From assembly GCF_051195235.1 (NCBI RefSeq), contig NZ_JBNFZM010000002.1, positions 248,001-312,000 on the forward strand: a DNA stretch of 64,000 nucleotides, in the 5' to 3' direction. Of this stretch, positions 1 through 7,953 are shown piece after piece (positions within the stretch are counted from its first letter, which is position 1; each line of letters begins with the position of its first letter). A program made the translations under genes and the position numbers. This DNA comes from Tateyamaria sp947503385 (GTDB lineage Bacteria > Pseudomonadota > Alphaproteobacteria > Rhodobacterales > Rhodobacteraceae). The notes under the pieces are model-generated. The model saw only the letters and a program-made list of their open reading frames with translations. It had not been told where the DNA came from and searched no databases.

Positions 1-132
1 GTTCACCGCCAGCAGCATCAACTCGATGCTCATCAACAGGATGATGATGTTCTTGCGATTGAGAAACAGCCCGAAGATGCCAATGACGAACAGCGTCGCC
101 GCAACAGTGAGGTAGTGTTCAAGTCCGATCAT
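1..132 (-). CDS. nuoK: NADH-quinone oxidoreductase subunit K (partial, N-terminal 44 residues)
   Basis: Small membrane subunit of proton-pumping complex I, homologous to MrpC-type antiporter subunits. The visible 44 residues begin MIGLEHYLTVAATLFVIGIF, and a second hydrophobic stretch contains the conserved glutamate in MSIELMLLAVN that belongs to the proton channel. The gene runs off the left edge, so more than half of the usual roughly 100 residues are missing here. It is the most downstream nuo gene in view, 26 nt after a small secreted-protein gene. Identity is firm from sequence and operon position. Confidence 0.95.
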   Translation of the reverse strand, partial: MIGLEHYLTVAATLFVIGIFGLFLNRKNIIILLMSIELMLLAVN

Positions 133-158
133 CGGTCTGTCCTAGTCTGTGCCGCCGG

Positions 159-623
159 TTAACCCGCCAGCTTGAATTCCGTCTTGTCACCCCGGTCGTC
201 GGGGTAGAGGGCGGCGCAGGCGCAGGGCTCTGCATCCAGTGTTGTGATTTCGATGTCCTTGGCCGTGCCGTCCAAGTCGGCGGCTATGCGGTCAAAGGTG
301 GCAAAGGCGCGCGCTCCATTTTCGTGTTGCGCGAGGATGCGCAGCGCTTTGGCGGTTTTGTCGAACGGCAGCCGTGTGCCCATGTTGTCCTCGGCCGTGC
401 GAAAGGTCAGCGCCGCACCTAGACCGCAATCCACAATGGCAAAGGACGTGGCGGTGCCTTCCTGGCTCCACCAGTCGCGCCACATCACACGCCCCTCGCC
501 CAGATCGCGATGATCCGCCTCGCCCCCATGCGAGATATGCGTGGTCCGGTCGCAGTCGGTCAGGGTCAGGGCATGTCCGGTGCTGGCGCACAGGATCAGG
601 ATGCAGGTCACCGCGGTCTTCAT
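159..623 (-). CDS. Hypothetical secreted protein between nuoJ and nuoK
   Basis: A 154-residue protein of unknown function. Residues 1-18 form a signal peptide (MKTAVTCILILCASTGHA), so the product should be periplasmic. The mature part contains cysteines near both ends (TDCDR, VDCGL, EPCACA) that could form disulfides. Its start overlaps the stop of the preceding gene by 4 bases (ATGA), and both genes lie between nuoJ and nuoK, so they must be co-transcribed with complex I. I do not recognise a family; it may be an accessory gene carried by the operon. Confidence 0.7.
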   Translation of the reverse strand: MKTAVTCILILCASTGHALTLTDCDRTTHISHGGEADHRDLGEGRVMWRDWWSQEGTATSFAIVDCGLGAALTFRTAEDNMGTRLPFDKTAKALRILAQHENGARAFATFDRIAADLDGTAKDIEITTLDAEPCACAALYPDDRGDKTEFKLAG

Positions 624-1120
624 GCGTCTCCCTCACCATACCACTGACAGCCACAGGTCACTTCGGTCTCGCGCAATTCCAGCACATCACCGGAATAAAG
701 CGCATGGGCCGCGCGCCGAACGTCATTAAAGGTCACGGGCTGGTCCGCCTGCACATCCGCGCGCAAAAACTCCGTCGCGGCAAGGGCTGCGGACACAACC
801 GCCAGTTCCGGTTGATCGTTGATAGCCAAGAACCGGCCAGTCGCGCAGTCAACAAGGCGCACACCGTTAAAGTCGTGCAACGCTTTGATCGTGGCGTTGC
901 GGTGGCCATAGACGCCGTCGGCCTGTGGCTCAAACGGGTCCATGTAATTTTCCAGCGTCACAATGCTCTTGCTGGTGCGTGCAAACTTCAGCGTATCGCC
1001 AACACGCATCTCGCCTTCCTCAACACCATGGCAGGGCGGCAGCGGCGTGAGCGCAGCGCCCATGTGGGACGTCGCGACCAGCAGCAAGGCACTCAGGGAT
1101 ATGACGGCGGCGCGCGGCAT
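620..1120 (-). CDS. Hypothetical secreted protein downstream of nuoJ
   Basis: A 166-residue protein with an N-terminal signal peptide of about 23 residues ending near MGAALT. The mature region has a PPCHG motif near its start and a TCGCQWYG motif at its end, which suggests a disulfide or metal site but matches no family known to me. It begins 8 nt after the nuoJ stop and overlaps the next gene by ATGA. The two adjacent secreted proteins have similar size and cysteine placement and may be a functional pair. Confidence 0.7.
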   Translation of the reverse strand: MPRAAVISLSALLLVATSHMGAALTPLPPCHGVEEGEMRVGDTLKFARTSKSIVTLENYMDPFEPQADGVYGHRNATIKALHDFNGVRLVDCATGRFLAINDQPELAVVSAALAATEFLRADVQADQPVTFNDVRRAAHALYSGDVLELRETEVTCGCQWYGEGDA

Positions 1121-1128
1121 TGTCGGTC

Positions 1129-1731
1129 TTACAGCCCCTGCCCCGGTTTGACGTCCTTCAACTCCATCGCCTTGGCCGGGTCGCGGTACATCTGGGCCAG
1201 CACGTCCTGACGCTTGACGTCCTCGCGGTGGCGCAGGGTCAGAACAATCGCGCCAACCATGGCAACCAGCAGGATCAGGCCTGACAGCTGGAACAGCAGG
1301 AAATACTGATCATAAAGGATCATGCCCAACGCTTCGGTGTTGTGGCGATCCACTGGCATCACCTGCGCGCGCATACCCTCAGCAGCCGCGTTCGATTCCC
1401 ATGCGCCAAAGGCCATGACGAACTGCATCAGGATCACCACGCCGATCAGCAGCGCGAGCGGCATGTAGCGCGCCATCTCTGCCTTCAGCTCGGCAAAATC
1501 AACGTCCAGCATCATGACAACAAACAGGAACAGCACCGCGACCGCGCCCACGTAGACGATGATCAACAGCATCGCCACGAACTCCGCCCCCAGCAATACA
1601 AACAAACCCGCCGAAGACAGGAACGCGAGGATCAGCCATAGGACCGAGTGCACCGGGTTCCGGCTGACCACGGTAAAGAGGCCGCCTGCGATCACACTGA
1701 CCGCAAAGAGGTAAAAGGCAAATACACTCAT
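1129..1731 (-). CDS. nuoJ: NADH-quinone oxidoreductase subunit J
   Basis: Membrane subunit of complex I (ND6 family), 200 residues with about five transmembrane helices, the usual size. The family hallmark VYVGAVAVLFLFVVMML, containing the pi-bulge helix, lies near residues 59-75. It contributes to the linked chain of protonatable sites in the membrane arm. Its ATG overlaps the stop of the upstream carboxymuconolactone-decarboxylase-like gene by 4 bases (ATGA), indicating translational coupling. Confidence 0.97.
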   Translation of the reverse strand: MSVFAFYLFAVSVIAGGLFTVVSRNPVHSVLWLILAFLSSAGLFVLLGAEFVAMLLIIVYVGAVAVLFLFVVMMLDVDFAELKAEMARYMPLALLIGVVILMQFVMAFGAWESNAAAEGMRAQVMPVDRHNTEALGMILYDQYFLLFQLSGLILLVAMVGAIVLTLRHREDVKRQDVLAQMYRDPAKAMELKDVKPGQGL

Positions 1732-2147
1732 GTCTTGTCCTCGTCATCGTCCATGACCTCTTTGGCCAATCCCATGGCACGGGTCATTGCAGGCACACCG
1801 GCGAACATCGCCATAAGGCCCAGTGTCTCGGAAATCTGTTGGTCGGTGGCCCCGGCTTCGCGGGCGTGGCGCACGGTCTGGCGGATCGCTGCGTCGGCCT
1901 GCGCGCCTTGCATGGTCAACCCCGCAAGGGTCAGCAGCAGGCGCGTGCGCGCATCAAGTCCGTCCTTGTTGATCGCATTGCCAAACCACGTCTCCATCAC
2001 GTCCTTGGGCATGGTCGGCCACAGCGTTTCGAACATCTTGGGGTCGAACCCTTTGGCCGGGTCGAACGCCGCCATTTGCGGAAACGCTTTGGTCATCTCC
2101 TGCATCTGGGCCATCATCGCGGCAAAAGGGTTCTTGTCGTCACTCAT
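1728..2147 (-). CDS. Carboxymuconolactone decarboxylase (CMD/AhpD-like) family protein
   Basis: A 139-residue, mostly helical protein. An N-terminal Met- and Phe-rich stretch is followed by a CMD-like core (DARTRLLLTLAGLTMQG, then EAGATDQQISETLGLMAMFAG). The CxxC pair of AhpD-type peroxidase partners is absent, so a redox role like AhpD is unlikely. It overlaps both neighbours (8 bases with the upstream CMD gene, 4 with nuoJ), so it is co-expressed with complex I. The fold assignment is moderately sure; the function is unknown. Confidence 0.75.
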   Translation of the reverse strand: MSDDKNPFAAMMAQMQEMTKAFPQMAAFDPAKGFDPKMFETLWPTMPKDVMETWFGNAINKDGLDARTRLLLTLAGLTMQGAQADAAIRQTVRHAREAGATDQQISETLGLMAMFAGVPAMTRAMGLAKEVMDDDEDKT

Positions 2148-2523
2148 CTTCGGCCTCGAACACTTCGATTGCCGCGTTCATCCCGTTGATCATCGCCGGG
2201 AACCCGCCATAGAGCGTCATCTGGTAGATGATCTCGCAGATTTCCGCCCGGCTGGCGCCAACGGCACGTGCGCTTGCGATATTGACCTTGAGCTGCGGTC
2301 GGGTCTGACCACCTTGCGCGGTCAGCGCCGCAACGGTCGCAAGCAACCGGGTCTTTTCGTCCACCACGCCGCGCGCATAAAACGTACCATAGGGCACTTC
2401 GACGACCATGCGCGACAGGCCGGGCACAAGCGCGTCATAGCGCGCCGCCAACGCGGCTTCCATGCCGGGGTTCACCTGCTCCGACAGCGCCTTGCCGCGC
2501 TCATATGCGGTTTCAGCGTTCAT
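2140..2523 (-). CDS. Carboxymuconolactone decarboxylase family protein
   Basis: A 127-residue CMD-family protein: DEKTRLLATVAALTAQGG and VGASRAEICEIIYQMTLYGGFP are typical of the small helical carboxymuconolactone decarboxylases. It lacks the AhpD CxxC. It directly follows nuoI with an ATGA overlap and overlaps the second, more divergent CMD-like gene by 8 bases, so the pair could form a heteromer. There are no aromatic catabolism genes nearby, so protocatechuate degradation is unlikely; a link to quinone or complex I biology is only inferred from position. Confidence 0.85.
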   Translation of the reverse strand: MNAETAYERGKALSEQVNPGMEAALAARYDALVPGLSRMVVEVPYGTFYARGVVDEKTRLLATVAALTAQGGQTRPQLKVNIASARAVGASRAEICEIIYQMTLYGGFPAMINGMNAAIEVFEAEDE

Positions 2524-3014
2524 CTGTAAGGTGCGTCGATCTCAAGGTTGCGGGCAATCTCGGCTTCCCAGCGTTCGCCATTCTCAAGCAGTTTGTCCTT
2601 GTCATAGAACAGCTCTTCGCGCGTCTCGGTGGAGAACTCGAAATTCGGCCCCTCGACAATCGCGTCCACCGGGCAGGCCTCCTGACAGAAACCGCAATAG
2701 ATGCACTTGGTCATGTCGATGTCATAGCGCGTGGTGCGGCGGCTGCCGTCTTCGCGCGGCTCAGCATCAATGGTGATGGCCTGCGCGGGACACACCGCCT
2801 CGCAGAGCTTGCAGGCAATGCAGCGTTCTTCGCCGTTTGGATAGCGGCGCAGCGCGTGTTCGCCCCGGAACCGCGGGCTCAGCGGGCCCTTTTCATGCGG
2901 GTAGTTCACCGTCGCCTTGGGGGCAAGGAAATACTTGAGCCCCAGTTTCATCCCGACCCAGAAATCCTGTAGCAAGAAGTACTTGGCGGCGCGGCCATAA
3001 TCGATCTGCGTCAT
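2520..3014 (-). CDS. nuoI: NADH-quinone oxidoreductase subunit I
   Basis: Peripheral-arm subunit (TYKY) carrying [4Fe-4S] clusters N6a and N6b, which pass electrons towards N2 in NuoB. The two CxxCxxCxxxCP motifs are C65-C68-C71-C75 and C104-C107-C110-C114. At 164 residues it has the normal alphaproteobacterial/mitochondrial length, including the amphipathic N-terminal stretch before the ferredoxin domain. It overlaps the following CMD gene by ATGA and sits 3 nt after a 64-residue accessory gene. Confidence 0.98.
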   Translation of the reverse strand: MTQIDYGRAAKYFLLQDFWVGMKLGLKYFLAPKATVNYPHEKGPLSPRFRGEHALRRYPNGEERCIACKLCEAVCPAQAITIDAEPREDGSRRTTRYDIDMTKCIYCGFCQEACPVDAIVEGPNFEFSTETREELFYDKDKLLENGERWEAEIARNLEIDAPYR

Positions 3015-3017
3015 CTC

Positions 3018-3212
3018 TCATTCTCCTCCGCTTGGGTCATTCTGGTGCATATAGGCCCAGGCCTTGAGGGCCGAGACGACCTCGCCCTGGTCCGCTTTCT
3101 CAAATTTGCCATCCGTGTCGGTGGTGCCGACCGCAAATTCCGACGTCACAAAGGCGACGAGGTCGTCAAGGTGATGTTCCGGCGCTTCGTTGATGGCTTT
3201 GGCGAGGCTCAT
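3018..3212 (-). CDS. Small acidic hypothetical protein between nuoH and nuoI
   Basis: A 64-residue soluble acidic protein (begins MSLAKAINEAPEHHLDDLVAF, contains KADQGEVVSALKAWAYMHQ) with no signal peptide or membrane segment. It is separated from both nuoH and nuoI by only 3 nt, so it is almost certainly translated from the same message. No family was recognised. Its placement between the quinone-module subunits makes an assembly or accessory role conceivable, but this rests on context alone. Confidence 0.7.
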   Translation of the reverse strand: MSLAKAINEAPEHHLDDLVAFVTSEFAVGTTDTDGKFEKADQGEVVSALKAWAYMHQNDPSGGE

Positions 3213-3215
3213 GAA

Positions 3216-4253
3216 CTAGCTCCCCACGGCCCAGCGGGCATAAATGCCCCAGAACCAGTCGAACTTGGCCGCAAAGGCGACAAACACGACCCAGAACAGC
3301 GAGAACGGCAGGAACACTTTCCACCCCAGCCGCATCAGCTGGTCATAGCGGTAGCGCGGCGTGATCGCCTTGACCATCGCGAACAGGAAGAAGAAGAAGC
3401 CCATCTTGGCCACCATCCACAGCGCCCCATCCGGGATGCCCGGGATCGGCGACAGCCAGCCGCCAAAGAACAGCAGCGAGGTCAGCGCACACATCAGGAA
3501 GATGGCGATATACTCACCGGCCATAAACAGCAGGAAGGGCGTGGACGAGTATTCGACCTGATAGCCTGCGACCAGCTCCGATTCCGCCTCTGGCAAGTCG
3601 AAAGGCGGGCGGTTTGTTTCGGCGAGGGCACTTATAAAGAAAAGGAAAACCATCGGCAGATGTGGCAGCCAGTACCAGCCGAAAAAGCCGTATCCGGTGT
3701 CTTGCGCGGCGACAATCGCGCCGAAATTCATCGACCCCGTCGACAGGATCACACCGATGATGATCAAGCCGATGCTTACCTCGTAGGAGATCATCTGCGC
3801 CGCCGACCGCAGCGAGCCAAGGAACGGGTATTTGGAGTTCGACGCCCAGCCGCCCATGATCACGCCGTAAACCTCAAGCGACGAGATGGCGAAGACATAG
3901 AGGATCGCGACGTTGATGTCGCTCAACACCCAGTTTTCGTTGAACGGGATCACCGCCCAGGCGACCATGGCCAGCACGAAACTGGTCATAGGGGCCAGCA
4001 TGAACACCGTCTTGTCGGCACCGGCGGGCACCACGACCTCTTTGACCACGTATTTCAGCGCGTCAGCGACGGTTTGCAGCAGGCCATACGCCCCAACCAT
4101 GTTGGGGCCGCGCCGCATCTGGACCGCCGCCCAGATCTTGCGGTCGCCATAGACGAGGAACAGGAGCGAGATCATGACAAATGCCACAACCGCAAGGACC
4201 TGGGCCAGGATGATGACGGCGATGCCGCCGGGGGTCGTAAAGAAATCAGCCAT
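3216..4253 (-). CDS. nuoH: NADH-quinone oxidoreductase subunit H
   Basis: The 345-residue ND1-type membrane subunit that forms much of the quinone-binding chamber. About eight transmembrane helices are visible. Conserved loops include QMRRGPNMVGAYGLLQ (about residues 46-61) and the acidic quinone-site loop DLPEAESELVAGYQVEYS (about residues 218-235). Length and motifs are normal. The preceding lipoprotein gene ends 6 nt upstream. Confidence 0.98.
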   Translation of the reverse strand: MADFFTTPGGIAVIILAQVLAVVAFVMISLLFLVYGDRKIWAAVQMRRGPNMVGAYGLLQTVADALKYVVKEVVVPAGADKTVFMLAPMTSFVLAMVAWAVIPFNENWVLSDINVAILYVFAISSLEVYGVIMGGWASNSKYPFLGSLRSAAQMISYEVSIGLIIIGVILSTGSMNFGAIVAAQDTGYGFFGWYWLPHLPMVFLFFISALAETNRPPFDLPEAESELVAGYQVEYSSTPFLLFMAGEYIAIFLMCALTSLLFFGGWLSPIPGIPDGALWMVAKMGFFFFLFAMVKAITPRYRYDQLMRLGWKVFLPFSLFWVVFVAFAAKFDWFWGIYARWAVGS

Positions 4254-4259
4254 CAGTCC

Positions 4260-4640
4260 TCACACCGTCGGAATTCCCTTCTCCGCACAGGCAGCGGCCA
4301 CGACTTCGGCGTCGATGGTCCGGATGCCCTGCGGCAGCGCTGGCGAGATGGTGTAAACAGCATCCGCCGTCCACACGCCAGCCTCTTCGTTGACATTCGT
4401 GCGCAAATGCCGCGCAAATCCCCAGCCGCGGATCAGCGTATAGCCTGCCGCGGCGCATTCCGCATAGTTCGCCACATCCCGCGAGGTGATCGCGTTGGTC
4501 ATGGACACGTTGAACTGCACCAAGTCTTCGGCCAACAGCTGCGTCTCAACACCCCGGTAGTCCGGGATGAACTGATCCGCCGTTGGCACCGTCTCGCAGG
4601 CCGCAAGTGGCATCAGGGATATGAGCCACGCGGCCTTCAT
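4260..4640 (-). CDS. Putative lipoprotein between nuoG and nuoH
   Basis: A 126-residue protein whose N-terminus MKAAWLISLMPLAACETV is a lipoprotein signal with the lipobox LAAC (C15 would be lipidated). The mature part has no recognised domain. The gene lies 6 nt before nuoH and overlaps the upstream lipoprotein gene by ATGA, so it is part of the nuo transcript. Localisation in the inner or outer membrane cannot be told. Confidence 0.7.
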   Translation of the reverse strand: MKAAWLISLMPLAACETVPTADQFIPDYRGVETQLLAEDLVQFNVSMTNAITSRDVANYAECAAAGYTLIRGWGFARHLRTNVNEEAGVWTADAVYTISPALPQGIRTIDAEVVAAACAEKGIPTV

Positions 4641-5017
4641 TCACACCACACCGTCGGTTGACGGAATCCCGTTACAATCCAATCATCGCCCCGCGTTTCG
4701 CCGAACAAAGTGTACAAACAAGTCTGCTCGTAAGGTTGGTATGACGTTGAAGTCGTTGTCACATTGGCCCAACCTGCGGGCCCTGACACGGTACCATAGT
4801 TTGTATTGGTAATCGGGATAGAGCCCGAAGACGTAATCGACCATTGAAACGCGCGACGTCCATCGGGCAAATCAAACACAGCAGTTGGTCTGCCATAATC
4901 AAGCATAGGCTCCGTTATGGACTTACCGACATAACTCTCCAATACCTGAGATGCGCACCCACCAGCAATGAGCAAGCTCGCAAACCCCAACAGTCTGATC
5001 ACATTAAAGAGTTTCAT
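4637..5017 (-). CDS. Putative lipoprotein downstream of nuoG
   Basis: A 126-residue lipoprotein candidate with signal MKLFNVIRLLGFASLLIAGG ending at C21 (GGCAS). Residues 32-60 (GKSITEPMLDYGRP, then DLPDGRRAFQW) recall the short repeated motif of small bacterial outer-membrane lipoproteins that monitor gene products as a beta-rich domain, but I cannot name the family. Its start overlaps the nuoG stop by ATGA. The base composition is visibly more AT-rich than the neighbouring nuo genes, which suggests later acquisition. Confidence 0.7.
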   Translation of the reverse strand: MKLFNVIRLLGFASLLIAGGCASQVLESYVGKSITEPMLDYGRPTAVFDLPDGRRAFQWSITSSGSIPITNTNYGTVSGPAGWANVTTTSTSYQPYEQTCLYTLFGETRGDDWIVTGFRQPTVWCE

Positions 5018-7032
5018 TCAGCGGCCATCGCCTCGGATTTGCGCGCCTTGGCGTTGGCGCTCAGTTCGGCCATCAACTGGCTGGACCGGGCAATGGGGTT
5101 GGTCAGGTAGAAATCACTGATTGTCGAGACCAGCGCGCCGCCGTCGATCTTGCCCTGCGCCAGCGTCTCGCCCGAGTTCTCCGCCACCACGTCAATGTCG
5201 CCAAGATGCGGGTGCTCAGCGACGATGGCCTGCCGCAGCGCGCCAAGGCTGTCATAGGGCAACGTGGCATCAATCTCGCCTGACAGCGCGCGTAGAATGG
5301 CCCAGTTTTCCTTGGCCTCACCGGGCGCAAAGCTGGCGCGCGCAGCCAATTGCGGACGTCCTTCGGTGTTGACGAACAGCCCGCCCTCTTCGGTATAGGC
5401 GGCGCCCGGCAGGATCACGTCCGCGCGGTGTGCGCCGCGGTCGCCGTGGCTGCCCTGATAGATCACGAACGCGCCGTCCGCGATCTCGATCTCGTCCGCG
5501 CCGAGGTTATAGACCACGTCCGCCCCGTCGATGGCCGCCATGCCGTCAGGGTTTGTTGCGCCGACATCCATCGCGCCCACGCGTGCCGCAGCGGTGTGCA
5601 GGATCATCAGGCCCGACTTGGTGCTCTCGGCCAGCGCCTGCGCGCCTGCAAGGATCGCCGCACCATCCGCGCGGGTCAGCGCGCCCATGCCGACGATGAT
5701 GACCGATGGTTTTTCCTGAACAGCCGAATGATCGCGTTTCAGCAACTCGTCGATGATGGTCGCATCAGTACCGATATGGTTCGCCTCGTAGGTCAGGTTT
5801 GGCATCTCACCGATCACGCCGACATTCGCACCCTGGCTCCATGCCTTGCGGATGCGCGCGTTCAGCACTGGCGCCTCAAGGCGCGGATTGGTGCCGATCA
5901 GCATGATCGCTTCTGCGGTATCAATATCCTCGATCTTCGCGGTGCCCACATAGGCCGAGCGATTGCCGGAGGGCAGTTGCGCCCCGTCCGTCCGGCATTC
6001 GACAATACCGCCCTGCCCTTGGACCAACTGTTTCAGCGCAAAGGCCGCCTCGACCGGGGCAAGATCGCCCACGAGGCCTGCCAGTTTGCTGGCCCCTTTG
6101 ATCGCTTCGGCCGCCTTGCCCAAGGCCTCGGGCCATGTGGCGGGGCGCAGCTTGCCGTTTTCGCGCACATAAGGTTTGTCTAGACGCTGGCGGCGCAGCC
6201 CGTCCCAGACAAAGCGCGTCTTGTCCGAAATCCACTCCTCGTTGGTGCCGTCATGGTTCAGTGGCAGGAACCGCATCACTTCGCGGCCCTTGGTGTCCAC
6301 CCGGATCGACGACCCCAGCGCATCCATTACGTCGATGCTCTCGGTCTTGGTCAGTTCCCACGGACGCGCCGTGAACGCATAGGGCTTCGACACCAGCGCA
6401 CCCACCGGGCACAGGTCAATTATGTTGCCTTGCAGGTTCGAATCCAGCGTCTCGCCCAGATAGGACGTGATCTCACTGTCCTCACCCCGGCCTGTCTGGC
6501 CCATCTGGGTGATGCCCGCCACTTCGGTGGTGAAGCGCACGCAGCGGGTGCAAGAGATACAGCGCGTCATATGCGTCTCGACCAGCGGACCGAGGTCCAG
6601 ATCATCCACCGCGCGCTTGGCCTCGCGGAAGCGGCTGAAATCCACGCCATAAGCCATGGCCTGATCCTGCAAGTCGCACTCGCCGCCCTGATCGCAGATC
6701 GGGCAGTCCAGCGGGTGGTTGATCAGCAGGAACTCCATCACGCCCTCGCGGGCTTTTTTGACCATGGGCGAGTTTGTCTTGACCACCGGCGGCTGGCCTT
6801 CGGGGCCGGGGCGCAGGTCCTTGACCTGCATCGCGCAGGAGGCGGCGGGCTTGGGCGGGCCACCCACAACCTCGACCAGACACATGCGGCAGTTGCCCGC
6901 AATCGACAGACGTTCGTGATAACAGAACCGGGGGATCTCGATCCCCGCCTCTTCGCAGGCCTGGATCAGGGTCATCGCCCCATCCACCTCGATCTCGTTT
7001 CCGTCGATGACGATCTTGCGCAGATTGCTCAT
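5014..7032 (-). CDS. nuoG: NADH-quinone oxidoreductase subunit G
   Basis: The 672-residue 75-kDa-type subunit. The N-terminal ferredoxin-like part carries [2Fe-2S] N1b (C37, C48, C51, C66), then the His-ligated cluster N5 (H106, C110, C113, C119), then [4Fe-4S] N4 (C158, C161, C164, C208). The remainder is a molybdopterin-oxidoreductase-like domain without cofactor role. It is shorter than the E. coli protein and lacks the extra N7 cluster region, as expected for the alphaproteobacterial/mitochondrial type. It overlaps a lipoprotein gene by ATGA and follows a DUF5333-like gene by 3 nt. Confidence 0.98.
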   Translation of the reverse strand: MSNLRKIVIDGNEIEVDGAMTLIQACEEAGIEIPRFCYHERLSIAGNCRMCLVEVVGGPPKPAASCAMQVKDLRPGPEGQPPVVKTNSPMVKKAREGVMEFLLINHPLDCPICDQGGECDLQDQAMAYGVDFSRFREAKRAVDDLDLGPLVETHMTRCISCTRCVRFTTEVAGITQMGQTGRGEDSEITSYLGETLDSNLQGNIIDLCPVGALVSKPYAFTARPWELTKTESIDVMDALGSSIRVDTKGREVMRFLPLNHDGTNEEWISDKTRFVWDGLRRQRLDKPYVRENGKLRPATWPEALGKAAEAIKGASKLAGLVGDLAPVEAAFALKQLVQGQGGIVECRTDGAQLPSGNRSAYVGTAKIEDIDTAEAIMLIGTNPRLEAPVLNARIRKAWSQGANVGVIGEMPNLTYEANHIGTDATIIDELLKRDHSAVQEKPSVIIVGMGALTRADGAAILAGAQALAESTKSGLMILHTAAARVGAMDVGATNPDGMAAIDGADVVYNLGADEIEIADGAFVIYQGSHGDRGAHRADVILPGAAYTEEGGLFVNTEGRPQLAARASFAPGEAKENWAILRALSGEIDATLPYDSLGALRQAIVAEHPHLGDIDVVAENSGETLAQGKIDGGALVSTISDFYLTNPIARSSQLMAELSANAKARKSEAMAAE

Positions 7033-7035
7033 GTA

Positions 7036-7434
7036 TCAGTTCATCCTTAGCAGCGCGCCGATCTGGCCGCCTTTTTCAATTTCGACCCGTCCAAGGGCGC
7101 AATACGTGTCCTGTGCGCCCGCCCGCACACCCGCATCGCGCAGGTACTGGTCCCGCTCCGCCTTGAGCCGCGCCTTTTCCACGTCCGATTTGCGATAGGC
7201 GTCGATCTCGGCATCCGAATAGCCCAACTTGCGCGCCGTGCCCTTTAGGCCATTGAGCACGCTGACGGCACGGATCAGGCGGGCGGAAATGTCGGGGCAG
7301 TTCTTGCGAATTTCGTCGGCGATGCCGACGGCAAGGATCGTGCCATCAATCTCGGGCACCTCCCGCAAGGGGGGCTTGGCCGAGACGGTGCTTGCTACCA
7401 GGGCAAGTGTGAAGGCTAGTATCATTGCGCGCAT
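7036..7434 (-). CDS. DUF5333-like secreted protein upstream of nuoG
   Basis: A 132-residue exported protein. The start chosen (MRAMILAF) gives a clean signal peptide ending near VSA-KPP and has GGAGAG about 6 nt upstream; the longer reading frame upstream lacks a signal peptide. The mature sequence (PPLREVPEIDGTILAVGIADEIRKNC, read as two parts) with a single late DTYCALGR motif resembles the Rhodobacterales family DUF5333; this is from memory of the family, not a search. The two cysteines could form one disulfide. It lies 3 nt before nuoG. Confidence 0.8.
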   Translation of the reverse strand: MRAMILAFTLALVASTVSAKPPLREVPEIDGTILAVGIADEIRKNCPDISARLIRAVSVLNGLKGTARKLGYSDAEIDAYRKSDVEKARLKAERDQYLRDAGVRAGAQDTYCALGRVEIEKGGQIGALLRMN

Positions 7435-7504
7435 CTTTTCTCTCCACGTTGCTGTCGCTGGGACGTATGTGGAAAAGCACCCATCTGCTATGCAATAACA
7501 ACGC

Positions 7505-7518
7505 CCGGCACAAGCCGG
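7505..7518 (-). terminator. Small hairpin in the 118-nt gap before the DUF5333-like gene
   Basis: CCGGC and GCCGG arms are separated by four bases in one of the longest internal gaps of the nuo operon. On the minus strand the hairpin is followed by a moderately T-rich stretch (GTTGTTATTG). It could be a weak terminator or a processing site with re-initiation before the nuoG segment. The stem is only five pairs, so this is tentative. Confidence 0.25.
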
Positions 7519-7552
7519 TAGCGCGCAAAATGTCGCCTTTTTCGGTAACGAA

Positions 7553-7894
7553 TTATTCGGGAGTACAGGTGCCGCGCAACACCAGACGGTCGCCCGCAAT
7601 GGTCAGTGTGCCGTCCTCGGCATCCGGCCCGGCAATCCATGTGATATCGGACGACCCGAAATTCTTGATGCAATACCGCACCGCCTCGTAACGGCCCGCG
7701 TCGCGCGCACCCTCCAACGAGGCCGAAACCGGGCTCACCGCCACCTCGAAATCATCGCGCTGCCGGTCGATATTCGACGCGTTCGAACGGAAAAACACAC
7801 CGTCAAACGCCACCCTGTCTGCGCGCCGCTCCTGACAGGCGCTCACCAGCAGCACGGCGATGAGGGCAAGGGGGGCAATTGAGGTCCGGGTCAT
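7553..7894 (-). CDS. Putative lipoprotein in the nuoF-nuoG interval
   Basis: A lipoprotein of about 113 residues when started at MTRTSIAPLALIAVLLVSAC, whose last residues form the lipobox VSAC. An upstream in-frame ATG would add nine residues before the signal peptide and is less likely. The mature part has a pair of cysteines (RYCIKNFG and RGTCTPE at the C-terminus) and beta-strand-like composition. No family was recognised. It is followed by the longest gap in this part of the operon. Confidence 0.65.
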   Translation of the reverse strand: MTRTSIAPLALIAVLLVSACQERRADRVAFDGVFFRSNASNIDRQRDDFEVAVSPVSASLEGARDAGRYEAVRYCIKNFGSSDITWIAGPDAEDGTLTIAGDRLVLRGTCTPE

Positions 7895-7953
7895 GGTCGT
7901 CTCCACTGGTGGGCGCGACATGGGTGCGTCAAACGAACCGGTTTTGCAAGGGC

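Noticed and set aside
3045..4661. A 538-codon plus-strand frame opposite nuoH and its neighbours.
   Set aside because: It is the antisense shadow of well-identified nuo genes; its product is His/Arg/Asp-rich and low in hydrophobic residues, typical of GC-rich antisense frames.
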